From NCBI RefSeq assembly GCF_028649655.1, contig NZ_JAQSLN010000003.1, positions 1,364,001-1,428,000 on the forward strand: a stretch of 64,000 nt of DNA, given 5' to 3'. The notes beneath the pieces were generated by a model. That model was not told where the DNA came from. It made no database searches and saw only the letters and a program-made list of their open reading frames with translations. How positions within the stretch are numbered: the stretch's first letter is position 1; each line of letters opens with the position of its first letter. The position numbers and the translations under genes were made by a program. The stretch comes from Halobacteriovorax sp. GB3 (lineage in GTDB: Bacteria; Bdellovibrionota; Bacteriovoracia; Bacteriovoracales; Bacteriovoracaceae). Below, in pieces: positions 16,253 through 25,600 of this stretch.

Positions 16253-16588
16253 CTATAGACCTTCGTAAGCTTCTTTATCGTAACCCATGGCCACGACTTT
16301 TCCATTCACTTCGAGAACTGGTCTTTTAACAGCAGAGAGATTCTCTTGAATGAGGGCTATTTTTTTTGCGTCTGTGGCAGATTCAAAATCATCTTTAAAA
16401 AGACGAAATGTTCTCCCTCTCGTATTAACTGGCCAGTCGCTAAAAAAGTCTTTCCAACGAAGAATATCTTCTTTCGTAGGAACCTCTTTTTTAAAGTCAA
16501 AAAAATCAAATTCTAGACCTTTCGCTTCGAGATGCTTCATGGCCTTTTTAACAGTGTCGCAATTTTTAATGGCATACATTTTAATCAT
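16253..16588 (-). CDS. ArsC/Spx-family protein, YffB-like
   Basis: 111 residues of the ArsC-like thioredoxin fold. The N-terminus is MYAIKNCDTVKKA with a single active-site Cys10, followed by F-DFKKE, NTRG at 55-58, and KRPVLEVNGK in the cis-Pro region. Typical arsenate reductases and Spx have this fold; the single cysteine and short length fit the YffB subgroup, whose function is unsettled. Its ATG overlaps the upstream methyltransferase stop by one base (TAATG), so translation is coupled. Confidence 0.85.
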   Translation of the reverse strand: MIKMYAIKNCDTVKKAMKHLEAKGLEFDFFDFKKEVPTKEDILRWKDFFSDWPVNTRGRTFRLFKDDFESATDAKKIALIQENLSAVKRPVLEVNGKVVAMGYDKEAYEGL

Positions 16589-17250
16589 TATTCAATACTC
16601 CTAAAGTCACTTAATATGGCCACAGAACTGCCGTGAAATTCCACAAGACAATTCAATTGATCAGCAATCCACTTGAATGTTTTCTTTGAATAGAAACAAA
16701 TGTGGGTTGGATCATTCTTATACCACCAAGTTTTAAAGTCGACGTCTTCACGAAACTCAGTCATTAAACCAAGAGCTCCCTCTTGTTCTAAAAGACTTAC
16801 CATTAACTTCAATTCAACCATTGGACGAAACATATGTTCTAATACTTCCGTGCAGGTAATAAAATGAAATGTTTCATTGAAAACACTCTTATCATCACAA
16901 AAAAATGGATCGTAATTTTTCATATCGTGTCCACGCTCACTCATCATTACAGAGATCGTTGGACCAGGTCCACAGCCAAAGTCGAGACCGCGAGAACTCT
17001 CAGTTATTTTCTTTGATAGTGGCACAAGAAGCTTATCGAGAAAGGCACGATAACGTTCATCATCAGAGTCATTCTGGTGAATCTCGTAGCGCTTTTTCTC
17101 CTCTTCAGGGACAAGCCAAGACTTAGGGTCTGCAAAGACGAGATCGCAGTTCTCACAGTGATAATAGAGACGCTGATCGTGCTCTTTAGTTAAGTCCTCA
17201 AATAAAGTTGTTTGTTCGTGTTTGCAAAGTGGGCATTGTGTTAATTCCAT
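16588..17250 (-). CDS. Class I SAM-dependent methyltransferase with zinc ribbon
   Basis: 220 residues. An N-terminal zinc ribbon (CPLC at 6-9, CENC near 32) precedes a Rossmann methyltransferase with motif I GLDFGCGPGP, an acidic residue at the end of strand 2 (NYDPFF) and motif EVLEHM. AGGGG lies four bases before the ATG at 17250. The layout resembles methyltransferases with an N-terminal CxxC pair that act on tRNA or lipids; the substrate is unknown. It sits between YkgJ and ArsC-like genes with 12-base and one-base junctions. Confidence 0.8.
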   Translation of the reverse strand: MELTQCPLCKHEQTTLFEDLTKEHDQRLYYHCENCDLVFADPKSWLVPEEEKKRYEIHQNDSDDERYRAFLDKLLVPLSKKITESSRGLDFGCGPGPTISVMMSERGHDMKNYDPFFCDDKSVFNETFHFITCTEVLEHMFRPMVELKLMVSLLEQEGALGLMTEFREDVDFKTWWYKNDPTHICFYSKKTFKWIADQLNCLVEFHGSSVAILSDFRSIE

Positions 17251-17262
17251 GGCCCCTTTGTA

Positions 17263-17940
17263 TTACATTGAAAGGAGTTTGGAAACGGTAATCTTGGCCT
17301 TGCGCACTCTTTTGCGCACCGTATCCATTGGCTGTTCGACAGGACTTCCCGCCTTCGCTTTCTTTTTATTAAGCGCTTTCCAAATCATATAAGGTAAAGT
17401 TCCAGCACTCTTAGTTACAGTGTAGCTTGCCATGATTATCATATCGGCCTTGTGAGTATTCACAAGTCTCTGTTCATGGACTTTACCATCAATTGTTGAG
17501 CAGGTTTTAGGATCGGAAAGAACCATATTTGTTCGACACACGGCCGGCCTATTCTCATAAATCTTACAGGCATTATTTTCATCTAAAAAAAGACAGCGAC
17601 GAATATCATAAGGAATGTTGTACCACTTTGAAACATCGTTACGAGCTTCACTTTGCAAATAAAGCTTCTTTAAATCAATGTCGACTTCACCTTTTAAGTA
17701 AAGGTCTGTTAAAAGTTCGGCCTCATCACTCGTAACACTCACCTGAGTATGACAGCAAGCAGCACATCCTTTTTTACAGCTCATATATTTTTGCACGACT
17801 TCGTTATCTAAAACTTCTTGGTTGTAGCGATCGATTTCTTTGTGTGCTAACTTAGCTCTTTGTATAGGAGATTCACATTGCTTTAGTCTTTTGACCAATG
17901 TCGAATACACAAAAGAAAGAACCGGATGGTCTTTAAACAT
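17263..17940 (-). CDS. YkgJ-family cysteine-cluster protein
   Basis: 225 residues. The cysteine signature is CKKGCAACC at 55-63, then CLFLDENNACKIYENRPAVCR, as in YkgJ / zinc- or iron-chelating domain proteins. These are predicted to bind a metal or Fe-S cluster; no reaction is established. The C-terminus is strongly basic (KKAKAG, RKRVRKAK). It is the first gene of the minus-strand group that ends with the DTW gene, and it is divergent from the ABC-F gene. No good Shine-Dalgarno is visible before the ATG at 17940. Confidence 0.8.
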   Translation of the reverse strand: MFKDHPVLSFVYSTLVKRLKQCESPIQRAKLAHKEIDRYNQEVLDNEVVQKYMSCKKGCAACCHTQVSVTSDEAELLTDLYLKGEVDIDLKKLYLQSEARNDVSKWYNIPYDIRRCLFLDENNACKIYENRPAVCRTNMVLSDPKTCSTIDGKVHEQRLVNTHKADMIIMASYTVTKSAGTLPYMIWKALNKKKAKAGSPVEQPMDTVRKRVRKAKITVSKLLSM

Positions 17941-18087
17941 TTTGAAAGTTGAATATGCGACTGCTGGAAAGTTTATTGAGGACCTCCTTGGGGTATCCTT
18001 CTTTTTCTCTCAACAATTTTAATTATAGCAATTGAAATAATTTTCTAGAGCAAGGTGGAAATATCTGCCGCTGACAAAGGAATACTT

Positions 18088-20073
18088 TTGAGCATACTCT
18101 GTACTATTAAAAACTTACACCTCTCTTTCGCTAATAAAACTCTCTTCGAAGATGCCTCTTTCAACATTTCATTTGGAGATCGCATTGGTTTATTAGGACT
18201 AAATGGAAAGGGAAAATCATCGCTCTTTAAAGTACTAACAGAGTCAGTAAAGCCCGATAATTCAATCCCACCTTTTCAATTTGATAAGGCAAAGGGAGAT
18301 GGAGATCCTTCAAAGGCATTCAGTGTCTTTCTTGTCCCTCAGGAAATCATCTTTAAAGACAATGAAAACCCAACGATCAAAGACTTCATTTTTACTTTCT
18401 ATCCTGAAGTGGAAGTTCTTCACAGAGAGCTTGAATCTATTAACGAAAAAATCAATGAGGGCTCTACAGATGAGAAAATCATCTCGAGACAAAAAGACCT
18501 CCTTGAAAAATATGACCATCTCGATGCCTGGACACTTATTCAAAACTACGAATCCTATCTAAAGTTCTTTGGTCTTAATGATCATGAAAAGCTTATGAGA
18601 GACCTAAGTGGTGGAGAGCAAAAGAAAGTCCTCCTTAGCCTTGGTCTTTCAACTCCAAAAAACTTAGTTCTTTGGGATGAGCCAACAAACCATCTCGACT
18701 TAGAGACAATTAAGGTCTTTGAAGAAGAGTTGATGAATACAAATAAAACATTTCTCATGATCTCCCACGACCGTTACCTACTTTCTAAGCTCTGTAGCCG
18801 TATCTTTCATATTAATCGTGGAAAGATTGAAACGTTCAAGGGAAGTTACGAAGATTACATTACATTTCTCTCAGAGAATGAAGAAGCAAGAATGAAACAA
18901 CTCCAACGTCTTTCCAACTCACTTCGAAGAGAAACGGAATGGATGAGACAAGGTATCAAGGCCAGAGGAACGAGAAGTAAAAAGAGAGTTGAAAATTATC
19001 ACGATCTGAAAAAGTCGATTAGTGATCTAAAAGATAAAACAAAAAGAGAAGTTCAACTTCAACTTCATAATTCTAATAGAAAAACAAAGATTCTCGTTGA
19101 AACGAAAGAAATCAGTTTTTCTTACGACAATAAGGAACTCTTTAAAGATGTTTCCGTAAACATCTGCAAAGGAGATAAGATTGGGCTCATTGGCCGTAAC
19201 GGTGTTGGAAAATCAACACTGCTCCACCTTCTAAGAAAAGAACTAACACCAACATCAGGCTCAGTAAAACAAGCCGACGATTTACAAATTCAGTACTTTT
19301 CTCAAAATAGAAATGAGCTCGATCCTAATAAGACCCCTTTTGAACTCCTCGGAGACGGAACTGACACTGTCTTTCTACCAGGAGACAGGAAAATGCACGT
19401 CAATGCCTACTTTGAAAGTTTTCTCTTTAATAAAGATGAAATTAGAAGACCACTAAAAACATTCTCAGGTGGAGAGAGAAACAGACTTCAAATGGCCATG
19501 AACTTGATGAAAGATGGAGACATTTGGATTTTTGATGAGCCTACAAACGACTTAGACCTCGAAACGTTAAATATTCTCGAAACAAAACTTAGAGAATTTC
19601 CAGGATCATTAATCCTCATCAGTCACGATCGCTCTTTTCTTGCCAACGTCACGACGAAAGTGTGGCACCTCGACCAGAAAAATGTCGAAGTCTTTGAAGC
19701 TGGATACGAACAGGTTGAGCCTTACCTAGAAGCTCTTTACATGGACCACATTCTCGATGAGCACAAAGATGACTATAATGAGGAAGAACTTGAAGAGAAA
19801 GTCCAAGAGCTCGCCAAAGCAGAAAAGTCAAAAAGCGAGAAAATCCCTCTTAGCAATAAAGAGAAAGAGCGCCTCAAAGAGATCCCCACTCACATAGATA
19901 TCCTCGAAAGAGAGCTGGACAATGTGGAGAAGTCGATTGGAAATTTTGACTTTTCTTCCATGGATGAGCAGAAAAGTCAGGAATTTTCGGCACTATCTGG
20001 GCGACAAGAGATGATTGAAGGCAAAATTCTCGAGCTCTACGAAGAGCTTGAAGAGCTCGAATCTAGACTATAA
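18088..20073 (+). CDS. ABC-F family ATPase, Uup type
   Basis: About 661 residues; the TTG at 18088 is chosen because AAAGG lies seven bases upstream, whereas a GTG at 18055 has no ribosome site. Two ABC domains are present: Walker A GLNGKGKSS and signature LSGGEQKK in the first, GRNGVGKST and FSGGERNRL in the second. Walker B boxes are DEPTNHLD and DEPTNDLDLET. A charged linker of the P-site tRNA-interaction type joins them, and a C-terminal coiled coil closes the protein, as in Uup. There are no membrane segments. ABC-F proteins act on the ribosome, and Uup-like ones influence translation and transposon excision. Transcribed alone. Confidence 0.9.
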   Translation: MSILCTIKNLHLSFANKTLFEDASFNISFGDRIGLLGLNGKGKSSLFKVLTESVKPDNSIPPFQFDKAKGDGDPSKAFSVFLVPQEIIFKDNENPTIKDFIFTFYPEVEVLHRELESINEKINEGSTDEKIISRQKDLLEKYDHLDAWTLIQNYESYLKFFGLNDHEKLMRDLSGGEQKKVLLSLGLSTPKNLVLWDEPTNHLDLETIKVFEEELMNTNKTFLMISHDRYLLSKLCSRIFHINRGKIETFKGSYEDYITFLSENEEARMKQLQRLSNSLRRETEWMRQGIKARGTRSKKRVENYHDLKKSISDLKDKTKREVQLQLHNSNRKTKILVETKEISFSYDNKELFKDVSVNICKGDKIGLIGRNGVGKSTLLHLLRKELTPTSGSVKQADDLQIQYFSQNRNELDPNKTPFELLGDGTDTVFLPGDRKMHVNAYFESFLFNKDEIRRPLKTFSGGERNRLQMAMNLMKDGDIWIFDEPTNDLDLETLNILETKLREFPGSLILISHDRSFLANVTTKVWHLDQKNVEVFEAGYEQVEPYLEALYMDHILDEHKDDYNEEELEEKVQELAKAEKSKSEKIPLSNKEKERLKEIPTHIDILERELDNVEKSIGNFDFSSMDEQKSQEFSALSGRQEMIEGKILELYEELEELESRL

Positions 20074-20092
20074 ACGACTGAAATTACAGACA

Positions 20093-20110
20093 TTTAAACA
20101 TTTGTTTAAA
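20093..20110. promoter_or_regulatory. Operator-like dyad A of the efflux operon
   Basis: TTTAAAC-ATTT-GTTTAAA is a perfect 7+4+7 dyad lying 20 bases after the ABC-F stop codon. It shares the core TTAAAC-N4-GTTTAA with two more dyads 65 bases downstream. This AAAC-N4-GTTT form resembles sites bound by TetR-family repressors such as PsrA. Confidence 0.55.
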
Positions 20111-20128
20111 ACGCATCTTAATTTTAAG

Positions 20129-20157
20129 TTGAATTAGGGTTATTTCTAGCCTATTTT
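20129..20157 (+). promoter_or_regulatory. Predicted promoter of the tolC-RND-tetR operon
   Basis: TTGAAT (20129-20134), a 17-base spacer, then TATTTT (20152-20157). The first operator dyad downstream starts two bases after the -10 box, so a bound repressor would cover the transcription start. Confidence 0.5.
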
Positions 20158-20158
20158 C

Positions 20159-20193
20159 TTAAACAAACGTTTAAATTAAACAAACGTTTAATT
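20159..20193. promoter_or_regulatory. Operator-like dyads B and C of the efflux operon
   Basis: Two copies of TTAAAC-AAAC-GTTTAA (20159-20174 and 20176-20191) with centres 17 bases apart; copy C extends to eight-base arms. They sit over the likely transcription start, 37 bases before the TolC start codon. A TetR-family gene closes the same operon, so autoregulation is the simplest reading. Confidence 0.65.
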
Positions 20194-20229
20194 AATTTTT
20201 CTTAATGATTACCATTGGAGATATACAAA

Positions 20230-21666
20230 ATGAAGTGGATTATCCCTTTTGCCAGCTTGGCCCTCACAGTAGGTGCACAAGCAAAAGTAACAGCTATCGA
20301 CGAAGCTTTTTTAAAAGAAGCTCTCGCAGAAAATGTCCCTACTGTTCAGAACATTCAAGCAAATTTTCTCTCTCTCAAATTGCAAGAAAACAGTGTTCTG
20401 GACAAATTTTCATATCAGCTGACAGGTGAAGCAAGTTACCTAAAAACTTCTGAGAAGCCTTTTTCAACTTTCTCACCTGTCACCTCTCCCGTTAAGTCTG
20501 CTAGCCTTGGCGTACAAAGAGCAACTCAATACGGAGTAGCGGTAAAAGTAAGCTCTTTTGCAGAACAATTTAGCAACAACTATGTTCACAAAGGAACGAC
20601 TTCGGGTGTTAGCTTCCAAGTTGAAATGGACCTCTTTAAAGATTTCCTCGGAGGACTTACAAAAGAGCAACTCAACGCCCTTAAGACTGCAAGAAAAGCT
20701 GGAAGCCTTGAACAAGATATTCAAACGAAGGCCTTCTACCAAGAGCTTAGAAAACTCTATTGGAAGTTAGTTGCCAACAATGAGCAATTAAACCTTTCAA
20801 AAGAACTTCTTAAAAGCTCAAAACTTCAAGTTGTTGAAGCGAAAAAACGTTTAAAAAACAATGTCGCTGATAGTGGTGAAGTTGCTCGTTATGAATCTCA
20901 AGTTGCTGCGAGAAAAGCAAACATCATTGCTCTTCAATACCAAAAAGAAGCTCTCGTTCAATCTTTAAAAGAATTGATTCCTTCAGTTGCTCAAGATGAA
21001 ATTCAACTTAAGCCTTATAATCTAGAGCAAACAGTTGCCACTGTTCTCGCCTGTACATCAAAGATTGCATCTTATAATGCAATTCCTGTTGAAAATACAA
21101 AATATGATGAAGTTCTTCAAAATGTTAAACTTCAATATGAGTCACAGAAGAAAGTAACTGATTCTTATAACTCAATCGATGTGAAGCTTAACTCTGAAAT
21201 CAAAAGAGTTGGTAAAGACTTCAGCCTCTCAAACTCTGTCGATCAAATTTCAGATGATCCAGGAAATAGCGTTGCAGTAGGTCTTTCAATCAATATTCCA
21301 ATTGATGGAAAGAAGACAACAACTGAAGAAGTTCAAAGACTCGTAGATAAGAAGAGATTTATTGCAAAACAAGATGAAATTAATGCAAAACTTGAAGCCT
21401 ACCACACTCAAGTTGTTAAAAACATCACTTACCTTCAAGAGATCGTAAAAGAGCAACAGATCAACTCGATTAAACTTGCTCACAGTCTTAAAGTTGCTGA
21501 AAAGAAATATAATCAAGCACGTATTTCAGTAAGAGAGCTCATTACAGATCAAGACTCTCTTTTACAAAGTAACCTTAGTGAAATTGATACAAAATATAAT
21601 GTAATCGCAACACTCCTTGATTACCTCGCGGTTTACACAGAAACACCTTGTGCACTTAATAATTAA
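20230..21666 (+). CDS. TolC-family outer-membrane efflux protein
   Basis: 478 residues from the ATG at 20230 (GGAG nine bases upstream; an in-frame TTG at 20215 lies inside the ribosome site). A signal peptide ends near GAQA. The mature protein has the two-repeat layout of outer-membrane efflux proteins: long helical coiled coils (about 155-235 and 365-440) with short strand segments, including YRELRKLYWKLVANNEQL-like helices and KYNQARISVRELITDQDSLL near the end. It would form the trimeric exit duct for the RND pump encoded 13 bases downstream. Confidence 0.85.
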   Translation: MKWIIPFASLALTVGAQAKVTAIDEAFLKEALAENVPTVQNIQANFLSLKLQENSVLDKFSYQLTGEASYLKTSEKPFSTFSPVTSPVKSASLGVQRATQYGVAVKVSSFAEQFSNNYVHKGTTSGVSFQVEMDLFKDFLGGLTKEQLNALKTARKAGSLEQDIQTKAFYQELRKLYWKLVANNEQLNLSKELLKSSKLQVVEAKKRLKNNVADSGEVARYESQVAARKANIIALQYQKEALVQSLKELIPSVAQDEIQLKPYNLEQTVATVLACTSKIASYNAIPVENTKYDEVLQNVKLQYESQKKVTDSYNSIDVKLNSEIKRVGKDFSLSNSVDQISDDPGNSVAVGLSINIPIDGKKTTTEEVQRLVDKKRFIAKQDEINAKLEAYHTQVVKNITYLQEIVKEQQINSIKLAHSLKVAEKKYNQARISVRELITDQDSLLQSNLSEIDTKYNVIATLLDYLAVYTETPCALNN

Positions 21667-21679
21667 AATGGGATAGATA

Positions 21680-24600
21680 ATGAAAAGAATGGCTAAATTT
21701 TTCATAGACAACTCGAAACTGACAATCGTCCTCTCTGTATTCCTTGGAATCTACGGACTGATGGGTCTCGGGAAAATGAATGCTGAAAGTTATCCAAACG
21801 TAAACCTGGCAATGGCGACAGTCATTACAGTTTATCAAGGAGCTTCAGCCGATGACATCGAAACAAAAATTACAAAACCACTTGAAGACGAAATTAGAAC
21901 GGTATCAGGACTAAAAGATGTTCGCTCTATTTCACAAGCTGGTCTTAGTTCAATCTTTGTTCAAGTTGATATGGACAATGTCGATAGTGTCGATGACGTT
22001 ATGAGTGACGTTCAAAAGGCAATCGATAGAGCAACTGGACTTCCGCAAGACCTTAACGATCCTCCAAAGTTTACAGAAATTAAATCAGAAGAGTTTCCTG
22101 TATTTCAAATCGCCGTTACTGGTACAAATGAAAATAGACAGAGAGATAAAATTGCTGATGAACTTAAAGAAGTATTAGAAGATAATAAAAAGGTTAAAAG
22201 TGTTATCCTCGCTGGATATGCACAAAGACGCTTCCAAATCATTCTCGATAACCAAAAGCTTCTCCAAGAACATATTGGAATTGAAGAAGTTATGGCAAAA
22301 GTTGGAACGAGAAATGTTAACATCCCAGGTGGATCACTAAAAGCGCAAGAGAATCAAAAACTACTTCGCCTAGAAGCAAAAGTTCAATCGGCCAAAGACT
22401 TAGAAAATGTTCTCATTCGCTCGAACTTTTCAGGAAAATCAATCTTCTTAAAGGACATCGCTAAAATCGTCGATGGTGAAGAAGAAATCAAAGTTAGAGC
22501 TAGCTACAATGGTGTGCCAGCAACTCTTATTACAGTTTCAAAGAAAGCTGGTTCAGATACTCTTGAACTCGTAGAAGACGTTAATCACAAGCTTGAAGAA
22601 TTTAGAACGATCTATAAAGGAAAAGCTGACTTCTTCGTTTTTCAAAACGAGGCCCTCAAAGTTAAGAACAAGCTTGAGGTTTTAGCGAATAACGCTATTT
22701 CGGGTCTTCTTCTAGTTGTTATCTTTCTTTTCCTCTTCCTTCCAGGAAAGATCGGTATTGCGGCTTCAATCTCTCTTCCTCTTGCGGTTATGGCAACCCT
22801 AGGGATGATGCCAAATATGGATATGAACCTCAACTCCATTACGATCCTGGCCCTAGTTATTGCCCTTGGGATGCTTGTAGATAATTCGGTTGTTATCTCA
22901 GAGAACTTCACAAGACTAAAACAAGAGGGATACAGCTCTAAAGAAGCTGCCGTAAATTCAGTTGGACAACTATGGCTACCTATTACAGCAACGGCTTTCA
23001 CGACAATCGCAGCTTTTATGCCGATGCTTGTTACTAAAGGAGTCATGGGACAGTTTATTAAATATATTCCAATTATCGTATCGATCTCACTTCTTCTCTC
23101 ACTTGTAGAATCATTTTTCTTTCTACCAATGAGATTAACTTGGGCCGGTGATTCAATTACTAAAAGTAATAAAAAGAAAAACAAAGAAGAGAAAAACTCT
23201 GACTGGTTTACAAAATTTGAAAATCTCTTTGAAAAGCTTATGGATAAAGTTGTTCGCTACCGCTACATTGTTGCAGCTGGTTTTACAGGACTGATTATCC
23301 TATCTCTTTTCATGATCGGTGTCGCTAACAAATTCATCCTCTTTCCAGCTGATCAAACGGAAATCTATATTGCTCGTTTTAAAATGGACAATGGGACAAG
23401 AGTTGAAAAAACACTCCTAGCAGCAGAAAGACTAAGCCAAGATATCAAAAAAGAACTTGGTTCTCACGCTGAACACCTAATTACAAGAGCAGGTGAATCG
23501 AAAGTTCAACTAACTGACCCGAAAGCAGAAGATGGTAATAACGTTGGTATTGTTTTCATCTATGTTGATGACGATGCTAAGTTTAACATGAGTCATACTG
23601 AGATTCTTGGACGACTTAGAAATAATGTGAAAGCTGATTATGTAAAAGAAGTTTCATTTGAGGCACAAATCAATGGACCTCCAGTTGGTGAACCAATTGA
23701 AGCGACATTTAGATCAAATCATGTTGAAAAAATTGACGAACTTATCGCTAAAATTAAAACAGACCTCTCTAAGGTAAACGGTATTCTCGACCTTAAAGTT
23801 GATGATGTTATTGGAGATGATGAAGTTTACATCCATATCGATTACAAGAAGGCCGATCAACTTGGACTTAATGTAAATGCAATTGGAGATGCTGTTAGAG
23901 TTGCTGTTTCAGGTAAAATTGCCTCGACAGTTACCCTTAATAACAAAGACGTAGACCTCTATGTAAGACTTAATGAACAACAAAGAACTAATGTTGACGA
24001 TCTTAAGCTTATTAAAATTATGGACAACAGAGGAAACCTTGTTCCTCTAGGAAGTATCGCAGAATTTGATGTTAAAAATGGTGCGCCTCAAATTAAACGT
24101 TATGATTTCAAAAGATCGAAAACTCTTTTGGGTTCTGTAGACGAAGAGATTATCACTTCTGTTATCGCAAACCAGCACTTAACAAAGATTTTCAACAAAT
24201 ATAAAGCAGATTACCCAGGTGTATCTCTTGAATTTGGTGGAGCAGCAGAGAGTACAAAAGAGTCAATGGAGTCACTTGCAAGTGCAGGTCTTCTTGCAGC
24301 GATTGGTATTTTTGCCATCCTCGTTTTTCTCTTTAGAAGTTACCTAAGACCACTCATCATTATGATGACAATCCCTCTAGGACTTCTTGGTTTCTCAATT
24401 GCTTTCTACCTACCAGTTCTTTCTGGTTATGCAGACCGCTCGAGACCAATTTCATTCCTCGCCCTGATCGGTATTATTGGTCTGGCAGGTATTATTGTTA
24501 ACAGTGGTATTGTCTTAATTAGCTTCATTGACCAGATGAGAGAAGAAGGGAAACTTTCACTCCACGAGATTCTTGTTAAGGCCTCAGGAATGAGACTTAG

Positions 24601-24883
24601 AGCAGTTCTTGTTACGTCTCTTACGACTATTAGTGGTCTGATTCCTACTGCATATGGTATTGGTGGGACAGATGCGATGCTCGTGCCAATGACTCTTGCA
24701 ATGGCATGGGGGCTAACAGCTGGGACAATTCTTACACTGATTTTTATCCCTTGTTCATATGCGATTCTCGAAGACTTCTTGAGTCTTGTTAATCGACTCC
24801 TGAAAAGAGATAATACAGAAGAATTGCCAGAGACTCCGTCGAGACCATCTGGAGATGACTCACTTGAGGAAAATCCAGCTTAG
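21680..24883 (+). CDS. RND-family efflux transporter
   Basis: 1067 residues, close to the AcrB-type length. It has TM1 near 13-30, a large periplasmic loop (ESYPNVNLAMATVITVYQGAS), a TM2-TM6 block around 335-485, a second large loop, and TM7-TM12 in the last 200 residues. TM4 carries GMLVDNSVVISEN, with one proton-relay Asp and Asn in the place of the second Asp of AcrB. The C-terminal tail is hydrophilic. RND pumps are proton antiporters for drugs, lipids or metals; the substrate is not clear. The operon gives TolC, RND and TetR but no membrane-fusion (adaptor) gene, which is unusual. Confidence 0.9.
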   Translation: MKRMAKFFIDNSKLTIVLSVFLGIYGLMGLGKMNAESYPNVNLAMATVITVYQGASADDIETKITKPLEDEIRTVSGLKDVRSISQAGLSSIFVQVDMDNVDSVDDVMSDVQKAIDRATGLPQDLNDPPKFTEIKSEEFPVFQIAVTGTNENRQRDKIADELKEVLEDNKKVKSVILAGYAQRRFQIILDNQKLLQEHIGIEEVMAKVGTRNVNIPGGSLKAQENQKLLRLEAKVQSAKDLENVLIRSNFSGKSIFLKDIAKIVDGEEEIKVRASYNGVPATLITVSKKAGSDTLELVEDVNHKLEEFRTIYKGKADFFVFQNEALKVKNKLEVLANNAISGLLLVVIFLFLFLPGKIGIAASISLPLAVMATLGMMPNMDMNLNSITILALVIALGMLVDNSVVISENFTRLKQEGYSSKEAAVNSVGQLWLPITATAFTTIAAFMPMLVTKGVMGQFIKYIPIIVSISLLLSLVESFFFLPMRLTWAGDSITKSNKKKNKEEKNSDWFTKFENLFEKLMDKVVRYRYIVAAGFTGLIILSLFMIGVANKFILFPADQTEIYIARFKMDNGTRVEKTLLAAERLSQDIKKELGSHAEHLITRAGESKVQLTDPKAEDGNNVGIVFIYVDDDAKFNMSHTEILGRLRNNVKADYVKEVSFEAQINGPPVGEPIEATFRSNHVEKIDELIAKIKTDLSKVNGILDLKVDDVIGDDEVYIHIDYKKADQLGLNVNAIGDAVRVAVSGKIASTVTLNNKDVDLYVRLNEQQRTNVDDLKLIKIMDNRGNLVPLGSIAEFDVKNGAPQIKRYDFKRSKTLLGSVDEEIITSVIANQHLTKIFNKYKADYPGVSLEFGGAAESTKESMESLASAGLLAAIGIFAILVFLFRSYLRPLIIMMTIPLGLLGFSIAFYLPVLSGYADRSRPISFLALIGIIGLAGIIVNSGIVLISFIDQMREEGKLSLHEILVKASGMRLRAVLVTSLTTISGLIPTAYGIGGTDAMLVPMTLAMAWGLTAGTILTLIFIPCSYAILEDFLSLVNRLLKRDNTEELPETPSRPSGDDSLEENPA

Positions 24884-24904
24884 TCAGGATCAAGGTGTAA
24901 AGAA

Positions 24905-25531
24905 ATGAATGAGACAAAAAGAAAAATAATTGATGTAGCAAATGAGCTATTCGCGCTTAAGGGGTTCTCCGGAACCTCTATTCGCGATATCGCCAACCAG
25001 GCCGATGTCAATGTTGCCTCAATCAACTACTACTTTCAAAATAAACAAAATCTCTACTTTGAAGTTATTGAATTCCATAAAGAAGAATTCAATAATCTCA
25101 TTGAAGAAAAGTTTAAAGATTGTACTTCTTGTAAAGAATTCGCCCTTGGCGTCTTCGATATGTTTCAACCAAGATCTAAGGCCCTAATCAACACATTTAA
25201 GATTATTCTCAACTCAGATTGTGCAATTCCAGAAGATTACTACGATGCTAAAGATTCGAGAAAATTTGGCCCTCCAGGCTTTTCTGGACTTCTAAATGTC
25301 CTAGATAAACAACTTCCAGCTTCAACTCCAGAGGCCACAAAGCTCTGGATCACAAGAGTTATCTTCAATCAAATTGTTCACGTTACAATGATTACAAATA
25401 CTGAGTATATTAAGAAAAAGTGTTTAGAAAGTTCTGACCTGAGCCCGGAGTACTTCAAGCGAAGTCTGGCCCTTCTTATAGACTCAGTTCTTGAATTTCA
25501 AGAGCGCCACCCTGAAAATTGGAAAGAGTAA
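24905..25531 (+). CDS. TetR-family transcriptional regulator
   Basis: 208 residues. The N-terminal TetR helix-turn-helix is clear: KRKIIDVANELFALKGFSG, TSIRDIANQADVNVASINYY and FQNKQNLYFEV. The C-terminal ligand domain includes FGPPGFSGLL and ends with WKE. It starts 21 bases after the RND gene and is the last gene before a terminator. The three TTAAAC-N4-GTTTAA dyads upstream of the operon are its probable sites, giving autorepression released by a pump substrate (inference). Confidence 0.92.
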   Translation: MNETKRKIIDVANELFALKGFSGTSIRDIANQADVNVASINYYFQNKQNLYFEVIEFHKEEFNNLIEEKFKDCTSCKEFALGVFDMFQPRSKALINTFKIILNSDCAIPEDYYDAKDSRKFGPPGFSGLLNVLDKQLPASTPEATKLWITRVIFNQIVHVTMITNTEYIKKKCLESSDLSPEYFKRSLALLIDSVLEFQERHPENWKE

Positions 25532-25571
25532 GAAGGTCCGGCCTAAAAAAAAACTAAAACAATGATAAGAT

Positions 25572-25595
25572 AACCCCTAGCAATAGGGGTTTTTT
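25572..25595 (+). terminator. Intrinsic terminator of the efflux operon
   Basis: AACCCCTA-GCAA-TAGGGGTT followed by a TTTTTT run. It lies 40 bases after the TetR stop and only five bases before the next start codon, so its 3' arm (AGGGG) also contains the only Shine-Dalgarno-like sequence for the amidotransferase gene. Confidence 0.85.
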
Positions 25596-25600
25596 ATTTT

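Noticed and set aside
16249-16305. Longer start for the DTW-domain protein
   Set aside because: It overlaps the ArsC-like gene by 53 bases, lacks a ribosome site and is outside the family N-terminus.
22642-23184. 180-codon open frame antisense to the RND gene
   Set aside because: A shadow of the hydrophobic RND coding sequence; no ribosome site and no family.
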